Assembly: GCA_003149835.1 (NCBI GenBank)
Contig: QAMX01000060.1
Location: 1-7,491, forward strand
Direction of reading: 5' to 3'
From: Clostridiales bacterium
GTDB taxonomy: Bacteria; Bacillota; Clostridia; Oscillospirales; QAMX01
Length of the DNA: 7,491 nucleotides
Part shown: positions 5,350 to 7,491 of the stretch, piece by piece
Position numbering within the stretch: the stretch's first letter is position 1
Layout of the letters: every line of letters starts with the position of its first letter
Program-made: the position numbers and the translations under genes
Notes under the pieces: model-generated
Told to the model about the DNA's origin: nothing
The model's input: the letters and a program-made list of their open reading frames with translations, nothing else
Database searches by the model: none

Positions 5350-7002
5350 TCAGTCCTTTATCTTTTCAATCATCGTTGTCAGACGCGCCAGCACCCGCTC
5401 CCGCCCGAGGATACGCATGACCTCGAACAGATCCGGCGAATTCTGCCGCCCCGTCACCGCAACGCGCAGCGCCATGCTCACATCCCCGACATGGCCCTTA
5501 TACGCCTCGGGCTCTTTCTTATACAGCTTCGTCTCCGGCGCATAGCCGAGCGCGGCGGCGATTTGCTTGATCTTTTCAAACCACGCGGGCTGCTCGTCCG
5601 CCGTGTCGTAGCTCTCGCCGAAGCGGCGGCAGATTTCCGCCGCGTCCGCCTTGGAGACAGCGGCTGGCAGGGCGTAATCGGGTTCAAAGAGCGCGTCGTA
5701 GAAGAAAGAGACGTACGCTCTGACATCCTTCCATGTGGTGAGGTCCTTGCGCGGCTTGGCTCCGCCGCGGCCGATAGCCAAAATAGACTCTGCGTAGCCG
5801 GGGTCTGCTTCGAGCAGAGAGGCCAGCTCCGGGTCGAATTCGCGCGCCCACTCCAACGCAAGCGCGTACGCTTCGCCGGCGGTCAGCCGCGAGATGACGT
5901 TTTTGGAAATGTCGTTGAGCTTGTCCAGATCAAAGAGCGAGCCGGAGACGCTCATTTTCTTGGTCGTAAACTTAAAATTCTCGATCTCCGCCGTCGGGTT
6001 GGCGAGACGCCACTCCTCGAAATTGGAGTTCAGCAGCGTCATCAGATATTCACGCGTCGCCGCGGCCGGATAGCCCTCGGCGTGGTAAAACGTGAGCGCC
6101 GCCTCCGGATCCTTGCGCTTGGAGATCTTGCGCTTGTTTCCGCCGTCGAGCTTCAATACCTGCGCGGTATGACAGTATTTCGGCAGCTTAAAGCCGAGCG
6201 CCTTGAACAGTTGGAGATGGAACGGAAGCGTTGACAGCCAGCTCTCGTCGCGGACGACGTGCGTCGTGCGCATCAGGTGGTCGTCGACGGCGTGCGCGAA
6301 GTGATAGGTCGGGATGCCGTCGCTTTTCAGAATCACATGATCGATATCGTTTTCCGTGACGTCGATGACGCCCTTGATCTCGTCGGTAAATTTCAGCTTG
6401 CGGGAGGCGTCGCCCTCGGAGCGGAAGCGGAGCACAAACGGCGCGCCCGCGCGAAGCCTCTCCTCAATTTTTTCGATCGCCGCGTCGCGCCAGACCGCGT
6501 ATTCGCCGTAGTAGCCGGGGGTTTTCTTTTCCGCCTCCTGGCGGGCGCGGATCGCGCCGAGCTCCTCCTCCGTGCAGAAGCACGGATACGCCTTGCCCTC
6601 GCGGATCAGCTGCTTGGCATAGGTCTGGTAGATTTCGGCGCGCTCGCTCTGCCGGTACGGCCCGTAAGCGCCGTTGTCGCCGCCGATGACCGCTCCCTCG
6701 TCAAAATAGACGCCGAGCTTGGCCAGCGTCTCGATAATCAGCGCTACACCGTTGGGGACGGCGCGCTTGGCGTCGGTGTCCTCAATGCGCAGGTAAAAGA
6801 CGCCGTTCGTCGTATGGGCGAGGCGTTCGTCGGTAAACGCGCCGTAGAGGTTGCCGATGTGCAGAAAGCCCGTGGGCGACGGCGCAAAGCGCGTCACCTT
6901 GGCGCCTTCCGCAAGCTGCCGCGGCGGATAGCGCTTTTCCATGTCTTCCGGCAGCGTTGTGACGGAGGGGTATAGCAAATCGGCAAGATGGCTGTAATCC
7001 AT
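5350..7002 (-). CDS. gltX: Glutamyl-tRNA synthetase (GluRS)
   Basis: GluRS (550 aa) charges tRNA-Glu with glutamate in the cytoplasm. The catalytic domain shows VTRFAPSPTGFLHIG (36-50, HIGH box as HIGN at 48-51), FYLRIEDTDAKR (69-80), GPYRQSER (114-121), TYHFAHAVDDHLM (232-244), HVVRDESWLS (248-257) and KISKR (292-296) as the KMSKS box. The rest is the helical anticodon-binding domain. About 35 residues precede the catalytic core, including YPPRQL, and the protein is longer than the roughly 470-490-aa typical enzyme; I recall this form from clostridia. Only a CxC (141, 143) of the zinc motif of E. coli GluRS is present; the second Cys/His pair is missing. I chose the ATG at 7002 because GAGGAG lies 7 nt upstream; the longer reading from 7056 adds an Arg-rich, unconserved stretch. 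It is the first gene after the promoter. Because GlnRS is encoded next door, the enzyme should be tRNA-Glu specific, which is an inference. Confidence 0.96.
   Translation of the reverse strand: MDYSHLADLLYPSVTTLPEDMEKRYPPRQLAEGAKVTRFAPSPTGFLHIGNLYGAFTDERLAHTTNGVFYLRIEDTDAKRAVPNGVALIIETLAKLGVYFDEGAVIGGDNGAYGPYRQSERAEIYQTYAKQLIREGKAYPCFCTEEELGAIRARQEAEKKTPGYYGEYAVWRDAAIEKIEERLRAGAPFVLRFRSEGDASRKLKFTDEIKGVIDVTENDIDHVILKSDGIPTYHFAHAVDDHLMRTTHVVRDESWLSTLPFHLQLFKALGFKLPKYCHTAQVLKLDGGNKRKISKRKDPEAALTFYHAEGYPAAATREYLMTLLNSNFEEWRLANPTAEIENFKFTTKKMSVSGSLFDLDKLNDISKNVISRLTAGEAYALALEWAREFDPELASLLEADPGYAESILAIGRGGAKPRKDLTTWKDVRAYVSFFYDALFEPDYALPAAVSKADAAEICRRFGESYDTADEQPAWFEKIKQIAAALGYAPETKLYKKEPEAYKGHVGDVSMALRVAVTGRQNSPDLFEVMRILGRERVLARLTTMIEKIKD
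5354..5359 (-). promoter_or_regulatory. Ribosome binding site of glnS inside the gltX 3' end
   Basis: AAAGGA on the minus strand lies 10 nt before the glnS ATG and overlaps the last codons of gltX. Ribosomes finishing gltX would therefore terminate next to the glnS start, consistent with coupled translation of the two synthetases. Confidence 0.65.
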
Positions 7003-7009
7003 GAGTCGT

Positions 7010-7015
7010 CTCCTC
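7010..7015 (-). promoter_or_regulatory. Ribosome binding site fixing the gltX start
   Basis: GAGGAG on the minus strand is 7 nt before the ATG at 7000-7002. It supports this start over the in-frame ATG at 7056. Confidence 0.8.
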
Positions 7016-7037
7016 AATATCAGAACTCTCCGCGCCG

Positions 7038-7051
7038 CCGGCCTCTGCCGG
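7038..7051 (-). promoter_or_regulatory. Small hairpin in the gltX leader
   Basis: In the minus-strand leader CCGGC and GCCGG form a perfect 5-bp stem around a 4-nt AGAG loop, between the promoter and the gltX ribosome binding site. It is too small and lacks a T-run, so it is not an attenuator. It may only stabilise the 5' end of the message, or be chance. Confidence 0.3.
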
Positions 7052-7084
7052 GACACGGATGGAAAAATATACTATAACTCAATA

Positions 7085-7113
7085 ATTATACCATAAACCC
7101 GCCGCGAAAGCAA
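7085..7113 (-). promoter_or_regulatory. Sigma-A promoter of the gltX-glnS operon
   Basis: On the minus strand a perfect -10 box TATAAT (7085-7090) is preceded by TG at the extended -10 position (TGGTATAAT). A spacer of exactly 17 nt separates it from TTGCTT (7108-7113), which matches the -35 consensus only in its TTG core. Transcription would begin near 7078 and give a leader of about 75 nt. The box stands in the AT-rich island (about 7060-7097) of an otherwise GC-rich intergenic region, downstream of the terminator of the preceding gene. The start site is predicted, not known. Confidence 0.75.
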
Positions 7114-7136
7114 CTCCCCGCGCCGTAAAACGCCGC

Positions 7137-7174
7137 AAAAAAGACACAGGCTCGGAGAAAAAGCCTCCTGAGCC
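7137..7174 (-). terminator. Intrinsic terminator after the nucleoside kinase gene
   Basis: On the minus strand GGCTC-A-GGAG pairs with CTCC-GAGCC (7149-7157 with 7165-7174), a 9-bp stem with one bulged base and a 7-nt loop. It is followed, after TGTGTC, by a run of six T (7137-7142). It begins 8 nt after the kinase stop codon and before the gltX promoter. The six-base offset of the T-run and the bulge make it moderate in strength. On the other strand the same stem runs into a T-rich stretch, but no plus-strand gene needs it. Confidence 0.7.
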
Positions 7175-7182
7175 CGTTCTTT

Positions 7183-7491
7183 TCAGTTGATGAACTCCTG
7201 AATCAGCGACGTCTTCGGAATCAACGCCTCGGAGAGCGCCGGCAGACTGCCGCAGCAGCGGTACAGCGTTTCGGCGAGCGGCCGGTTGTCGTCATCGATC
7301 GCAGCGCGTTCGAGGCTCTCTGTGATCGCGCGGCCGTACAGAAACGGCTCGTAGCAGTGCGCGGTGTCGATTTTGAAATCCGCGCCGTCGCGGAAGGGAT
7401 GGATGTAACGCTCCTCCCCCATGCGGATATACTTCCACATCCGCATCGTCGCATTGACGTCGGTATTCCTGTGCCGGACGTCGCGCAGCAT
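7183..7491 (-). CDS. Uridine-kinase-like nucleoside kinase, C-terminal part (cut by window edge)
   Basis: The last 102 codons of a gene whose start lies beyond the window. The visible protein begins around MLRDVRHRNTDVNATMRMW and continues with VRxGEE-like IRMGEERYIHPF (22-33), DGADFKIDTAHCYEP and a C-terminal IPKTSLIQEFIN. This order (RDxxxR, T-x-R-x-W, GEExYI-PF, AD-x-x-x-(N/D)(S/T)A-x-x-YE, then a final P-x-(T/D)-S-(L/I)-(L/I)-x-EFI) matches the C-terminal part of clostridial uridine kinase/phosphoribulokinase-fold nucleoside kinases, which phosphorylate nucleosides such as uridine or cytidine. The P-loop and the N-terminal region are outside the window, so the substrate and any TGS-type N-terminal domain cannot be judged. 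The ATG at the very edge is probably an internal Met. A terminator follows the stop, so it is a separate transcription unit from gltX. Confidence 0.68.
   Translation of the reverse strand: MLRDVRHRNTDVNATMRMWKYIRMGEERYIHPFRDGADFKIDTAHCYEPFLYGRAITESLERAAIDDDNRPLAETLYRCCGSLPALSEALIPKTSLIQEFIN

Noticed and set aside
3598..6234. An 878-codon open frame on the plus strand opposite the protease, glnS and gltX
   Set aside because: Its codons are the exact reverse complements of gltX and glnS codons, which share one phase. It stays open because those genes avoid TTA, CTA and TCA codons in this GC-rich genome. It shows no protein-family motif and no ribosome binding site that I can see, and it overlaps well-conserved genes throughout.
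6259..6975. A 238-codon open frame on the plus strand opposite the start of gltX
   Set aside because: Same antisense phase and same codon-bias explanation as the larger frame. No recognisable domain.
7071..7076. A second possible -10 box, TATAGT, downstream of the chosen promoter
   Set aside because: The sequence 17 nt upstream (GGTTTA) is not a credible -35 box and there is no extended -10. The upstream TGGTATAAT is clearly better.
7003..7182. T-box riboswitch in front of the synthetase operon
   Set aside because: The leader from the predicted promoter is about 75 nt, and no T-box-like conserved sequence is visible on the minus strand.
1..7491. Mobile elements, CRISPR arrays, tRNA or rRNA genes, or an undescribed defence or accessory system
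   Set aside because: No transposase or integrase motifs, no regularly spaced repeats and no tRNA-like cloverleaf were seen. All the long minus-strand genes belong to recognisable families with a chromosomal core-gene layout.

Overview
The window is GC-rich (near 60% by eye) and reads as ordinary chromosomal DNA from a spore-forming Firmicute. A high-GC clostridium of the Oscillospirales or Christensenellales kind is my best guess, but the lineage is an inference. The pointers are a GerW/YtfJ spore protein next to a DUF2953 protein, an ScpA-ScpB pair, a clostridial-style long GluRS, and strong AGGAGG-type ribosome binding sites. Every supported gene lies on the minus strand, so transcription runs from high to low coordinates.

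From the high-coordinate end: a gene cut by the window edge (7183 to beyond 7491) encodes the C-terminus of a uridine-kinase-like nucleoside kinase. It is followed by an intrinsic terminator (about 7137-7174). A sigma-A promoter with an extended -10 (7085-7113) then opens a new transcription unit with a leader of roughly 75 nt. That unit carries gltX (GluRS, 5350-7002), glnS (GlnRS, 3688-5343), a membrane site-2 metalloprotease of family M50 (2950-3684), scpA (2189-2926) and scpB (1528-2184). Gaps between these genes are 6, 3, 23 and 4 nt, so they are very probably one operon. After a 138-nt gap without an obvious promoter or terminator come a DUF2953 membrane protein (604-1389) and, 63 nt further on, gerW/ytfJ (7-540), which ends 6 nt before the window edge.

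The genes fall into three functional blocks. The two class I tRNA synthetases charge tRNA-Glu and tRNA-Gln directly. ScpA and ScpB are the kleisin and winged-helix subunits of the SMC-ScpAB condensin that organises and segregates the chromosome. DUF2953 and GerW form the ytfI-ytfJ-type pair known from endospore formers and linked to spores and germination. The M50 protease sits at the junction of the first two blocks, and its substrate is unknown.

I found no mobile element, CRISPR array, rRNA or tRNA gene, and no convincing undescribed system. The most interesting details are an Asn in GlnRS at the position of E. coli Asp235 (the glnS7 relaxed-specificity position), a very lysine-rich insert in the DUF2953 protein that contains a zero-frame A7 slippery heptamer, and the short leader without a T-box in front of a two-synthetase operon.
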